Source: Stieleria neptunia
Lineage (GTDB): Bacteria > Planctomycetota > Planctomycetia > Pirellulales > Pirellulaceae
Direction: 5' to 3'
Length of the DNA: 64,000 nucleotides
Assembly: GCF_007754155.1 (NCBI RefSeq)
Contig: NZ_CP037423.1
Coordinates: forward strand, 5,300,865-5,364,864
The notes under the pieces were generated by a model that had not been told where the DNA came from, searched no databases, and saw only the letters and a list, made by a program, of their open reading frames with translations. Below, piece after piece: positions 42,238 to 50,671 of this stretch; positions within the stretch are counted from its first letter, which is position 1; every line of letters begins with the position of its first letter. The position numbers and the translations under genes are program-made.

Positions 42238-44304
42238 CTACTGATTGGCAGCCGCGAACGCGGCTCGAATCCAGTCGCCACGCGTGCCGCTGGTGGCGGG
42301 AACGGACAGGCCATGCCGACGGGCGAGTTGATTCCAACGTGTCGTCAATGCGTTATCGAGCGGCTGGTCGAGCCTTGCAGCATGCCCGGGAAACGCTTCG
42401 AAATACTGGCTGACGATGTGCTTGCCGCGCGCCCCCGACTTCTCGGGAGCAGGTTCGATTCCGTGCAACCCGCCCAGGCTGCCCCACCATTGCACGGCGA
42501 CGAAATCCGGGTGCCCTGGCCGCACGTCACTGACGTGGATCGTTGCACCGCCGCGCGACCAGACCCGCCGCTTCAACGCTTCGACATCGATCTCCTGGAC
42601 CCTGACGTTTTCGGTCAGGGCCAAGTCGGCGGCGTATCCAGCAGCACCGCCGAGCGACATCCAGATCGGTTCCAAACGAAGCGCGCAGAAGCCGACGTGG
42701 CTGGCGCTGCAGGCGGTCGGAACGAGTAGATTCCGCATCGTCTTCGGCACCAGGACTCCGTAGGGAATCTGATAGGGTGCGACGCCTTTGTAAAACTCGC
42801 CGGTGTGCCGTCCGCCGATCAGCGGTCCTGCGTGGTCCGTGCCGTGACAGTTGTGGCTGTATTCTCCGATGGCGATTGCGTCGGGATGCAAGCGGGCGCG
42901 GGCGTCGTCCGGGGCGTATTGCGTGTCTGACTCGGTATAGACTCGCTGCCCCACCATACGGCGCGCTTCTCGAACGTAAATCTGCGGCGGGATGTGGCCG
43001 CTGTCGGCAAACTCATCGCGACACAAGCCCCATGTTCTGGCGGCCTCGCGAAACGCATCCGGCAGTTCGGGATCGGTCTGGACGAAGTGCATCAGGCCGA
43101 GTTGCCAGTCGAGGTGTTTCTTTTCGATCCGACGTCGGGTGGCGACGTCGCCTTCGGGATAGTCGCGATTGTGCCCCGGCAACGAGAGCCGGACGAGCCC
43201 CTTGGAAACGTCGTTGATGTCGTGCTTGCCGTTAGGCATCACGGGCAGATGAGCCTTGAGGATGAAACGCCGACCGGGGTACCCGAAGGCGGCATCGAAC
43301 TGGCCGGATTTGACCAGTGGAATGATCGCCGCGTAGTCTTCGCGATTGTAATTCTCGGGCACGGGAATCGGCACACGGTTCGATTCGTTCTGCGTCATGC
43401 ACAAACGGAAGTTGTAGCCCTGTAGCTGGTCATCGGCAGTTTCCGGTGCGAGCGATTCGCCGTATTCCGACCGCGCCTCCCGCCCCACGCGGTACGGGAC
43501 GTTTGCCGCTGCGAGCAAGTCCCCTTCGTAGCTGGCGTCGATCACCATCGGCGGCTTGACCGTGATTGGCGTTGAACCAGGAATCGCAAAGTGCAGCGCC
43601 GCAATGGCCGACTCCTCGACGTCCACTTCGAGCAACCGATGGTTCGTCAGAACCGAAATGGTCGGCGCTTCGGCGAGCATCTTTTCAAAGACAAGCAGAT
43701 TGACCGAAGGCTCACCGTGGGTGCCCCGCCAACTGTCTTTGACCTGCTCCGACTCTTCACCATCCGTTTCCCGATAGTGCTGCAAGACCCGCTGACTGAA
43801 ATCCAGAAACGGTCCGTTGAGCGCTTCGAAGCTGTGAAAATCCGAATGTGATAGACCATGCGTCGTCATTCCACCGATCTGTCCGGTGGGCTCGACCAGC
43901 CAGACGCTGCGGTCAGCTTCCGCAGCATTCAGCGCGGCGGCAATGCCGGCAGGCGTGGCCCCGTAAACGACCACATCGGGCAACGCTGTGAAGCATTTCC
44001 CCCCTGTGTTGATTAAGGTTGTAGCGGCAGGGCGCGAGCCCTCCGGTTCTTCCTCTTTGCCAAAACACCGGAGGGCTCGCGCCCTACCGCTAACACATGC
44101 ATCACAGCGTTGCACATCGGGCGATTCCGTCCGGTCAGCAACGCGATCAGCGGCGTGCGACGCGGCCAGCGGTACAAGCAGCAAACCGATGACAAGTAAC
44201 AGTCTCCAGCTGAGATCGAACGACGTTTTCACGCCGACGAATGCAAAGCAGCAGTCCGGAAAGACCGGCCGGGGAAGTCGTAGATTTTGCAAGCTCTGTC
44301 TCAT
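42238..44304 (-). CDS. Secreted FAD-dependent oxidoreductase carrying an in-frame palindromic repeat insert
   Basis: A 688-residue paralogue of the downstream oxidoreductase. The ATG at 44304 has GAGG shortly upstream and leads into a signal segment (RLLLVIGLLLVPLAASHAAD); the frame is open to 44499. The FAD domain starts only at ~113 (PDVVVYGATPAGIAAALNAA) and shares THGLSHSD, VIDASYEGDLLAAANVPY and YVREARRMVGQRVYT with its neighbour. It lacks the golvesin-like tail. Residues ~72-95 (SGRARALRCFGKEEEPEGSR) are the translation of an R1 palindromic element, which lies in frame between the signal peptide and the Rossmann fold. The enzyme may tolerate this because the insert falls in a linker. 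Confidence 0.85.
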   Translation of the reverse strand: MRQSLQNLRLPRPVFPDCCFAFVGVKTSFDLSWRLLLVIGLLLVPLAASHAADRVADRTESPDVQRCDACVSGRARALRCFGKEEEPEGSRPAATTLINTGGKCFTALPDVVVYGATPAGIAAALNAAEADRSVWLVEPTGQIGGMTTHGLSHSDFHSFEALNGPFLDFSQRVLQHYRETDGEESEQVKDSWRGTHGEPSVNLLVFEKMLAEAPTISVLTNHRLLEVDVEESAIAALHFAIPGSTPITVKPPMVIDASYEGDLLAAANVPYRVGREARSEYGESLAPETADDQLQGYNFRLCMTQNESNRVPIPVPENYNREDYAAIIPLVKSGQFDAAFGYPGRRFILKAHLPVMPNGKHDINDVSKGLVRLSLPGHNRDYPEGDVATRRRIEKKHLDWQLGLMHFVQTDPELPDAFREAARTWGLCRDEFADSGHIPPQIYVREARRMVGQRVYTESDTQYAPDDARARLHPDAIAIGEYSHNCHGTDHAGPLIGGRHTGEFYKGVAPYQIPYGVLVPKTMRNLLVPTACSASHVGFCALRLEPIWMSLGGAAGYAADLALTENVRVQEIDVEALKRRVWSRGGATIHVSDVRPGHPDFVAVQWWGSLGGLHGIEPAPEKSGARGKHIVSQYFEAFPGHAARLDQPLDNALTTRWNQLARRHGLSVPATSGTRGDWIRAAFAAANQ
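44022..44092. repeat. R1 palindromic repeat, copy B, inside the FAD oxidoreductase gene
   Basis: Arms 44023-44046 and 44068-44091, complementary except at one position, and the same 22-bp core as copy A at 36411. It is read in frame on the minus strand as about 24 residues of the oxidoreductase, similar in principle to Rickettsia palindromic elements. Confidence 0.9.
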
Positions 44305-44413
44305 CAGGTCCTCTTGTTCAATGTGCCAGTCGTCCGTCGCTCGATCGCTTTCAACGTCATCACCCCTCTGCCAACTTGACGCCATCGGCATCCGCTGGTT
44401 GGTTGCTACGATC

Positions 44414-45343
44414 TTATTCCGCTGAATACTCTCCCAGTCGCCGTTCCAGGTAACTGTCGTTGTCGGATTGGGGGTTCTTCCAATAGGCTTTGACTTCATG
44501 AATCGCCTGCTGATCCAACTCGAAAACCAGCGGCCGCGATGTCATTCGCGAAAGCGTGTAAGTCCAAGAGCCACCCTTTGCATTCGAGTTGGGGGTGTAA
44601 CGGAGTAGGACTAACGCCTCTGGGTCATTGGTCTCGGCAAATCCGAAACACATCGCCGACGATCCGCTGGCTGAATCCGACCACTGGACCAACGGATTGC
44701 TCAATCGGCGCAACTCCTTTTTCTGTTCTGGGTTGTCGGCTTCAGACATCCGCACTGAGAATCGACGGATCAGCTGACGCATCGCAAGCAATTGACGTCG
44801 CTCGTCGTTGACGTTTGAGATCTGCACTTTCAAGGGAACGTCAACCTGAGTCGTTTTTTCAGGGGTCCAAGTCCGTCGCAGACCGAGATCGCAATGCAGC
44901 GGCGACGATGTCAGCGATGCGAATTCACAGAACACGTCCCCATTTCCCCGTACCGACAGTGCGCCCAGCAGTGCCGGTGCGCCCAGCAGTGCCGGTGCGC
45001 CCAGCAGTGCCGGTGCGCCCAGCAGTGCCGGTGCGCCCGGGAGATCCGGTTTTGAATCGTGCCTCCACAGAAACACCACGCCGTCGGTGAAGAAGTTGCG
45101 AACGGGGTTGGTGTATCGCAAGACGGGACGTTCTTCGAATGAAAGCAACCGGTCTTGCCGGCTGGCGGGCGACATTTTGAATTCCTTCGCCTTTTGCGTC
45201 AGGTACTCCAGACGCACCTTACGTTCCTGTTCGCGATTGTCGGTCGCATCGTCGGCGTGAAGTTGATTCGTAAAAGTCGCGACAGCGGTCAACGCCGTCA
45301 CGGCGGCACAAACGAAGAACACACGATACATACTGGATCTCAT
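44414..45343 (-). CDS. Secreted protein of unknown function with GAPALL tandem repeat
   Basis: A 309-residue protein with an export signal (VFFVCAAVTALTAVATFTNQLHA). The region from ~33 is a charged helix followed by a hydrophobic repeat linker, four and a half copies of GAPALL, and a C-terminal domain of ~180 residues with predicted strands (SGSSAMCFGFAETNDPEALVL, then WTYTLSRMTSRPLVFELDQQ). I do not recognise the family. It is on the same strand as the FAD oxidoreductases and 110 nt upstream of the nearest one. A start at 45331 (MYRVFF) is also possible. Confidence 0.7.
   Translation of the reverse strand: MRSSMYRVFFVCAAVTALTAVATFTNQLHADDATDNREQERKVRLEYLTQKAKEFKMSPASRQDRLLSFEERPVLRYTNPVRNFFTDGVVFLWRHDSKPDLPGAPALLGAPALLGAPALLGAPALLGALSVRGNGDVFCEFASLTSSPLHCDLGLRRTWTPEKTTQVDVPLKVQISNVNDERRQLLAMRQLIRRFSVRMSEADNPEQKKELRRLSNPLVQWSDSASGSSAMCFGFAETNDPEALVLLRYTPNSNAKGGSWTYTLSRMTSRPLVFELDQQAIHEVKAYWKNPQSDNDSYLERRLGEYSAE
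44961..45032 (-). repeat. 18-bp in-frame tandem repeat, four units (GAPALL)
   Basis: Four perfect 18-bp units, gcgcccagcagtgccggt on the plus strand, plus a partial fifth to about 45040. The translation is GAPALL, in a secreted protein. Frame is kept by unit length. Confidence 0.93.
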
Positions 45344-45440
45344 TTCTGTGTGGAGAGCGAAATGTCGCTACAACATACCACGGCTCCCGCATTGAATGCT
45401 GCTTCGGTCGGGCAACCAGTTTTCTGATTTAGACGCAGCA

Positions 45441-45813
45441 CTAGTCGCCAAACAGCCGGGACGACGCATCGCGTTCGATCCCGCTCCATGCCCGATTGTG
45501 CAAAGTTCGCTTCCACGAGGCTGAGAGGGCGGCACATTCCGAAAGACGTCTGTCGTCTTCGCTGGACCGTGGCTTGGCGTACATGACCGACAATGCCCAT
45601 GCGACGGTAAACTCGGGGTACGGCCTTGTCAGGACCACCGTGATGCTTCAGGTCGGCCTGTTCGTCGCCGTCGATGTTGGTCGCGCCAACGTTGATCTTT
45701 CCAACGACCGATTGCTTGCGAATTGCTGAGGTCCAAGGCTTGGCAGAATCGCCCTCGCCGTCAAAGCGGCGAGGGCGACCGACCTGTATCGATTCGATTT
45801 GTCCGAGTACCAT
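45441..45813 (-). pseudogene. Degraded MOSC-domain gene (YiiM-like), internal deletion and frameshift
   Basis: The first frame begins like a MOSC protein: IESIQVGRPRRFDGEGDSAK, then VGKINVGATNIDGDEQADLKHHGGPDKAV, the conserved MOSC core. After that the frame is no longer MOSC-like. In another frame (45441-45638) the sequence reads LSECAALSASWKRTLHNRAW, which resembles the C-terminal 3-alpha domain of YiiM-type MOSC proteins. The ~70 residues that should lie between are missing. The simplest reading is a decayed gene that lost its centre and changed frame. It is short of the ~220-residue family length. A small real ORF remains possible. Confidence 0.6.
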
Positions 45814-45825
45814 TCGACGTATCGC

Positions 45826-46062
45826 TTACTTGAGCGCCGACAGATCGGCTCCATGGTTAATATGGAACGGCTGCCCGTTGATCACCAAGGCGGGGACCGA
45901 CTTCACACCCGCTGATTCTGCTTCCGGCAGCCGATCTGTGGTCTCACCCAAGTGTACGATTTCGACATCAAAGCGGGCGGGATCGAGGGCTTCGGCAACG
46001 GACTGCTCGGCGGCAACGCAAACGGGACATCCGGCGTGGTAGAATTGGGCTTTGGTTTTCAT
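45826..46062 (-). CDS. Small thioredoxin/glutaredoxin-like protein with CPVC motif
   Basis: A 78-residue cytoplasmic thioredoxin-fold protein. The redox motif is near the N-terminus, KTKAQFYHAGCPVCVAAEQ, followed by VKSVPALVINGQPFHINHG with the usual cis-proline. It is shorter than a full thioredoxin, like NrdH or ArsD-type small proteins. It is divergent from an HxlR regulator, a frequent pairing in which the regulator controls a redox enzyme. The degraded MOSC gene follows 12 nt downstream. Confidence 0.8.
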   Translation of the reverse strand: MKTKAQFYHAGCPVCVAAEQSVAEALDPARFDVEIVHLGETTDRLPEAESAGVKSVPALVINGQPFHINHGADLSALK

Positions 46063-46165
46063 GGCTTCGGTTCCTAAAAAGTCATCGTAACTTGCGCCGT
46101 CGGCTCACGTTGCCGATCGGCGTCGATAGCAGCAGAATAGGCTTGGCAAAGAAGCGATCAACCGA

Positions 46166-46200
46166 GCACTTTTTGGTACGGTAGGCACTAAATGGTAAGG
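46166..46200 (+). promoter_or_regulatory. Putative HxlR operator: direct repeat GCACTnnnnGGTAnGG
   Basis: Two copies with a 19-nt period: gcactttttggtacgg (46166-46181) and gcactaaatggtaagg (46185-46200). They lie in the divergent intergenic region and the second runs over the annotated ATG of the HxlR gene. If translation begins at the GTG at 46207, for which AAGG at 46197-46200 is suitably placed, both repeats lie upstream of the coding region. An operator role is inference. Confidence 0.4.
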
Positions 46201-46539
46201 TTTGCGGTGAGCAACGAGAATTCACATCCATCGGTGACAGAGATTTTTGAGCAATGCGTCGGCTGCAAGTGGACGTTGCATGTCTTGTCCCAGATCCGTC
46301 AGGGCGTGAAGCGTCCCGGACAACTCGAGCGCACCGCCGACGGGCTGACCACCAAGGTCTTGAATGAACGGCTCGTCAAGCTCGTGCGTTTCGGGATCAC
46401 AGAAAAAAACAGTTTCCCGGAAGTCCCGCCGAGAGTCGAGTACAGTCTGACACCGTTCGGGCTGCGATTCGTCGAGATTCTCGATCAAGTGTCTCAGTTG
46501 CAAGAAGAATTCGATCGCGAAGCAACGCCCACGAATTGA
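46192..46539 (+). CDS. HxlR-family transcriptional regulator
   Basis: A 115-residue winged-helix repressor or activator. It has the HxlR core: GCKWTLHVLSQIRQGVKRPGQL, then LTTKVLNERLVKLVRFGI and PPRVEYSLTPFGLRFVEIL. Two cysteines (FEQCVGCKW) sit just before the DNA-binding helices, in the place of sensor cysteines in YodB/HypR-type regulators, so it may sense electrophiles or disulfide stress. Divergent transcription with the CPVC thioredoxin-like gene supports this. The start may be ATG 46192 or GTG 46207 (110 aa). Confidence 0.88.
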   Translation: MVRFAVSNENSHPSVTEIFEQCVGCKWTLHVLSQIRQGVKRPGQLERTADGLTTKVLNERLVKLVRFGITEKNSFPEVPPRVEYSLTPFGLRFVEILDQVSQLQEEFDREATPTN

Positions 46540-46565
46540 TTTCATCCCTGTTTTTCACCACTGCT

Positions 46566-47843
46566 ATGCGCCTATCCATTCGTTTCCTTTGTCTCGCCAC
46601 CGTTTTGTTGTCCACCGCCGTTGCGGCTCGCGGTGAATTCCCGCTTCGCGATGCCGTTGAATGCATTCCACGCCAGGGACTGCCGAATTTCATCGCCAAA
46701 GTCCAGGCCGGCGAGACGGTTCGCGTGGCGTACCTCGGTGGCAGCATCACCGCCGCGCCGGGTTGGCGCGTTCAATCGCGACAGTGGCTTCAGGAGCGAT
46801 ACCCCGATGCGACCGTCAACGAGATCCACGCGGCGATCGGTGGCACGGGCTCGGACCTGGGCGTGTTTCGTCTGCAGCGAGATGCGTTGCAGCACCAACC
46901 GGATTTGCTGTTCGTGGAATTTGCGGTCAACGACGGCGGAGCCGCCCCGGAACGCATCCATCAATCAATGGAAGGCATCGTGCGTCAAACCTGGGCGTCC
47001 AATCCGAAAACCGACATTTGTTTTGTCTACACGCTCACGCAAGCGATGCTGCCCGATCTGCAGTCCGGCAAGATGCCTCGTGCCGCCAGCGCCATGGAAG
47101 ACTTGGCCGATCACTATTCGATCCCTTCGATTCTTTTCGGCGTCGAAGTCGCTCGTTTGGAGTCGGCGGGAAAGCTGATTTTCAAAGCCCCGAAACCAAA
47201 GGACATCGATTCCGAACCGATGGTCTTCTCAACCGATGGCGTTCATCCGCATGTCGAAACCGGGCACCGTCTCTATACCGAAGCGATCGCGCGATCTTGG
47301 CCGAAGTTCACCGCGGCCGACGATGCCCCGCAAACCCATGCCTTGATCGCCCCCCTTCGCGAGGACAACTGGGAACGAGCCAAAATGGTGGCCATTAACC
47401 CCGAGATGTTGACCGGGAACTGGACCAAGCTTCCCGCGGATCATGCGCTGGCCAAGCGATTTAGGCGTAACATGCCCGAGCTCTATCAAGCTGACGCACC
47501 GGGTGCGACGTTGGCATTCACGTTCGAAGGCACGCACGCCGCTCTGTTTGACGTGTTGGGACCCGATGGCGGTCAGGTCCGCGTCCAGATCGACGGCGAC
47601 GAAGTCACCCGCAACCGCATCGATGGCTATTGCACCTACCACCGGATGGCGACGTTGACGATCGGCTCGAAACTCGCCCCCGGCCGGCACAGCGTCGAGA
47701 TTCAATTGACACCGCAACGGCTGGACAAGCGAGAGATTTTGTTTGAACGCAATCGAGCCGATTTTGATGCCAAGCCTGACAAGTACAAACAGCACACCTG
47801 GTACGCTTCGTCGCTGATGTTGATCGGCGACTTGGAAGAGTGA
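46566..47843 (+). CDS. Secreted SGNH/GDSL-type hydrolase
   Basis: A 425-residue exported esterase-like protein. The signal peptide is MRLSIRFLCLATVLLSTAVA; the start at 46566 is preferred over the frame opening at 46536. Block I is VRVAYLGGSITAAPGW with the catalytic Ser, block II IGGTGSDLGVFRLQRD, block III FVEFAVNDGG, and block V STDGVHPHVETG with Asp and His of the triad. A C-terminal ~130-residue beta-rich domain follows (TLAFTFEGTHAALFDVLGPD), possibly carbohydrate-binding. It may deacetylate polysaccharides. It is convergent with the kinase gene, 18 nt away. Confidence 0.87.
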   Translation: MRLSIRFLCLATVLLSTAVAARGEFPLRDAVECIPRQGLPNFIAKVQAGETVRVAYLGGSITAAPGWRVQSRQWLQERYPDATVNEIHAAIGGTGSDLGVFRLQRDALQHQPDLLFVEFAVNDGGAAPERIHQSMEGIVRQTWASNPKTDICFVYTLTQAMLPDLQSGKMPRAASAMEDLADHYSIPSILFGVEVARLESAGKLIFKAPKPKDIDSEPMVFSTDGVHPHVETGHRLYTEAIARSWPKFTAADDAPQTHALIAPLREDNWERAKMVAINPEMLTGNWTKLPADHALAKRFRRNMPELYQADAPGATLAFTFEGTHAALFDVLGPDGGQVRVQIDGDEVTRNRIDGYCTYHRMATLTIGSKLAPGRHSVEIQLTPQRLDKREILFERNRADFDAKPDKYKQHTWYASSLMLIGDLEE

Positions 47844-47861
47844 CGGAGATTTGATCGGGCG

Positions 47862-50069
47862 TTACGGTTTCGGTGCGGCAAAGACGCGGATGATCTCGTT
47901 TTTCACTTCGTATTTACAGCCGACTTTCGCCAGGGCGATGTTCAGCACCATCCGCAGACTGACGTTCTGCATTTCAATGCTGACTGCCGTATTCGTGGTG
48001 ATGCCGGCTCGCTTCAAATTATTCTGGTCCAAGATGATTGGAATCCGATGCTGCTCGGAAAGCTTCTCCAGGAACTCGTCGAGCGGCACGGCGTCCGCTT
48101 TGACGGATGTATTGCCCGACAGAACCGTTTTGTAATAGTCCTCAACACTGCGCCCCACCGGTTGGTTGTGGGCGTTGTCACGATAGAGTGCCTGGCGATT
48201 CGCTTCGGTCATCTTCGCATCGCCAGACACCACTTTCCCGGAATCAAGTCGCTTCAGTTTGAGATGAACAGACTCCTCGGGAAGATGTCCCAGTTTCCAA
48301 AACACCTCGACCAGGTCTTCACTCAATCGCTTCTTCCATTTCTGACCAAAAGCTTGCTTCGTTTGTTTGACCAGATCTTGGATCGCGAAGCCGTCGATCT
48401 CGAGCAGTTCGAATTGTTCAGAGCGATACGTGACGAGGACCTGTTGACCTCGGAACTCCATCCGTGTGAACGGTGACAGCTTGGGCGGCTCTGATCGATC
48501 GGGCATTTGCGAGATCACATCAGTCTGTGGGTCGCCAACGGATTTCGTTTCGATAATCTTGGCCACTTGAGTCGCCCCGCGTTTGATCACCACCGAATCG
48601 TTCTGGATCTCGAAACCATCCACATCGCCAGCAATTTCAACGATGTAGATGCCTGATTTCACCTGGATCGATGCGCCCTCTCGGGTCACCGTTACCTCGT
48701 CGACGATTTCATCACCTTTCCGGATCACAATCGGCAGATTCTCGTCCGTGCTGCTTTCGATCCGCAATGTCCCGTGGTCGGTCTGCAAGATGATGAGGGT
48801 TGCCGCCCAAACCAAAAACCCGAACATTCCCGCGGCAAGGATCCACGGCAATTTGTTGCCGAACTTGCGACCGCTGCCTGAGACGTTCGTCCGTAGGCTT
48901 GTGGGGCGTTGGGGCTCTGGCGCGTCGGCCCGTGTCGGATCGAGCAAATGGGCTTGCCAGCCTTTCAACAGCTGAGCCAGTTCCGATGAACTTTGATAAC
49001 GTCCGTCGGCGTCCTTGCTGAGTAGTCGCATCACGATCGCTTCGAGCCACTCGGGAACGTCGGCATTGATCTCCCGCAGCGATCTCGGGTCGTCATTGCC
49101 GATTCGATTGAGCACCCCCATCGTCGTCTCGGCGCGAAACGGACTACGACCGGTGAGCATGAAGTACATGACACTGCCGAGTGAGAACAGATCACTGCGG
49201 TGGTCGATCGAATCCCCGTGGGCTTGTTCGGGCGACATGTATTGTGGCGTTCCCGCGATCACGCCACTGCGTGTCATGCTGGCGTCGTCCACCGCTCGGG
49301 CCAGACCAAAATCTGTGATTTGGACGCGTTCGACTCCGTTCTCCAATAGGATATTTGCGGGTTTGATATCGCGGTGAACCAGACTCTGCTGGTGTGCGGC
49401 GGAAAGACCGTCGGCAATCTGAGCCGCAATTCGGACCGTTTCGATCAGCGAAAGCGGACCGTTTTGGTCCACCCGCTGTTGCAGACTGGGACCTTCCACA
49501 ACGGGCATGACCAAATAGGGAAGCCCTTCGTGTTCATCGACCGTTTGAATCGGAACAACGTGCGGGTGGACGACCGCCGCGGCACTCTTCGCCTCGCGCG
49601 AAAACCGTTGGCGAGCGGCGGCGGAACAGGCCAATTCGGGGGCCAAGACTTTCACGGCACAGAGTCGCCCCAGTGAAGTGTCCATGGCCTGCATCACAAT
49701 CCCCATGCCGCCGCGGCCGAGAACTCGTATGATCTCATAGCGTGCAAAACGCCCGATCGATTCGAGATCGTCCGACGGTTCGAGAAAAGAAACGGCATCG
49801 GGTTGGCCCCTCGGACGGTCCGCCGAGCTCGCGTCCGTTGCGGCGCCGATCGGGAAGTCTGCGGCGCAATTCAGGAAGTCTTGCGGGGCGTCGCGCAGCA
49901 ACTCCGCGGCATCTTGCCAGGTCAAGTTTGCTTCCGCCATGTCCTCGATGATGGACTGGCAATCGTCGCACGACTCGATGTGCCGGGTGACTTCTTCGGT
50001 GCCTGCTGCGAGACGATCGTGCAAAAATTCGTCGAGCGTTTCGCGGTCGTAATGAATACGTGCAATCAT
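47862..50069 (-). CDS. Ser/Thr protein kinase with anti-sigma-like zinc motif, TM helix and STN-like extracytoplasmic domain
   Basis: A 735-residue kinase from the ATG at 50069, which overlaps the ECF sigma stop by 4 nt. Residues ~25-45 have TRHIESCDDCQSIIEDM, an HxxxCxxC motif like anti-sigma zinc fingers. The kinase domain (~105-370) has LGRGGMGIVMQAMD, AVKVLAPEL, LVHRDIKPANILLENG, DFGLARA and GTPQYMSPEQAHG. A membrane helix (~405-425, WILAAGMFGFLVWAATLIIL) follows. The extracytoplasmic part ends in an STN/secretin-N-like fold (AVPLDEFLEKLSEQHRIPI, VSLRMVLNIALAKVG). Kinase and sigma probably work together, with the kinase sensing an envelope signal and acting on the sigma by phosphorylation or sequestration. 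Confidence 0.92.
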   Translation of the reverse strand: MIARIHYDRETLDEFLHDRLAAGTEEVTRHIESCDDCQSIIEDMAEANLTWQDAAELLRDAPQDFLNCAADFPIGAATDASSADRPRGQPDAVSFLEPSDDLESIGRFARYEIIRVLGRGGMGIVMQAMDTSLGRLCAVKVLAPELACSAAARQRFSREAKSAAAVVHPHVVPIQTVDEHEGLPYLVMPVVEGPSLQQRVDQNGPLSLIETVRIAAQIADGLSAAHQQSLVHRDIKPANILLENGVERVQITDFGLARAVDDASMTRSGVIAGTPQYMSPEQAHGDSIDHRSDLFSLGSVMYFMLTGRSPFRAETTMGVLNRIGNDDPRSLREINADVPEWLEAIVMRLLSKDADGRYQSSSELAQLLKGWQAHLLDPTRADAPEPQRPTSLRTNVSGSGRKFGNKLPWILAAGMFGFLVWAATLIILQTDHGTLRIESSTDENLPIVIRKGDEIVDEVTVTREGASIQVKSGIYIVEIAGDVDGFEIQNDSVVIKRGATQVAKIIETKSVGDPQTDVISQMPDRSEPPKLSPFTRMEFRGQQVLVTYRSEQFELLEIDGFAIQDLVKQTKQAFGQKWKKRLSEDLVEVFWKLGHLPEESVHLKLKRLDSGKVVSGDAKMTEANRQALYRDNAHNQPVGRSVEDYYKTVLSGNTSVKADAVPLDEFLEKLSEQHRIPIILDQNNLKRAGITTNTAVSIEMQNVSLRMVLNIALAKVGCKYEVKNEIIRVFAAPKP

Positions 50070-50671
50070 CCGTCGGTCTCCCACAGGCCGGAAAGTTGTT
50101 GAGCTTCTTGTTGCAAACGTGCAAACACGCGGCACTTTGCCATTCGAACGGCGCCCTCGGACTTTCCGAGCGACGACGCGACGGTAGAGATCGATTCGCC
50201 CCCGACCGCCGTCCTCCAAAACGCTAGCCAGGTGGCGGGTTCGAATTTCGGACGCACCCGTTCGGCCGCAAGGTGAAATTGCTGACGACGGAGTTCGTGA
50301 TCGAACAACGTGGCCGTTTCGTTTTGACGATCCGGTTGCTGCATCAACAACCGGTTCATCTGGCTGTCGCCCGACCCCACCGGCCCCTTGGATCGCGTCA
50401 AGTGATTGACGACCAGATTACGGGTGATGCGGAACAACCACGCTCGAAACGACCCCTGACCGCGTTTGGTGAAGGTCCCCAGAGACCGTCGCACGGCCGC
50501 AAACACGTCTTGCGCCAAATCTTCAGCGTCGGCGTGTTGCAGGCCCTTCGCCAACCCCACCCGAACCACCAGCGGCCGGTAGATCGTGACAAACTCCATC
50601 CAAACCTCTTCCGAAGCCGGTTGGTTCAGCTTGCCGATCAGTGACGCTCGTGTTTCCGGACCTTGCAACAT
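50066..50671 (-). CDS. ECF-type sigma factor
   Basis: A 201-residue RNA polymerase sigma factor. Region 2 is LAKGLQHADAEDLAQDVFAAV, then FRAWLFRITRNLVVNHL; region 4 is FEPATWLAFWRTAVGGES with STVASSLGKSEGAVRMAKCR as the DNA-reading helices. The start is fixed by AGGAG seven bases before the ATG at 50671. It is the planctomycete type found beside Ser/Thr kinases, and the kinase gene overlaps its 3' end. An autoregulatory promoter is expected in 50672-50800, but I cannot pick a -35/-10 pair with confidence. Confidence 0.93.
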   Translation of the reverse strand: MLQGPETRASLIGKLNQPASEEVWMEFVTIYRPLVVRVGLAKGLQHADAEDLAQDVFAAVRRSLGTFTKRGQGSFRAWLFRITRNLVVNHLTRSKGPVGSGDSQMNRLLMQQPDRQNETATLFDHELRRQQFHLAAERVRPKFEPATWLAFWRTAVGGESISTVASSLGKSEGAVRMAKCRVFARLQQEAQQLSGLWETDG

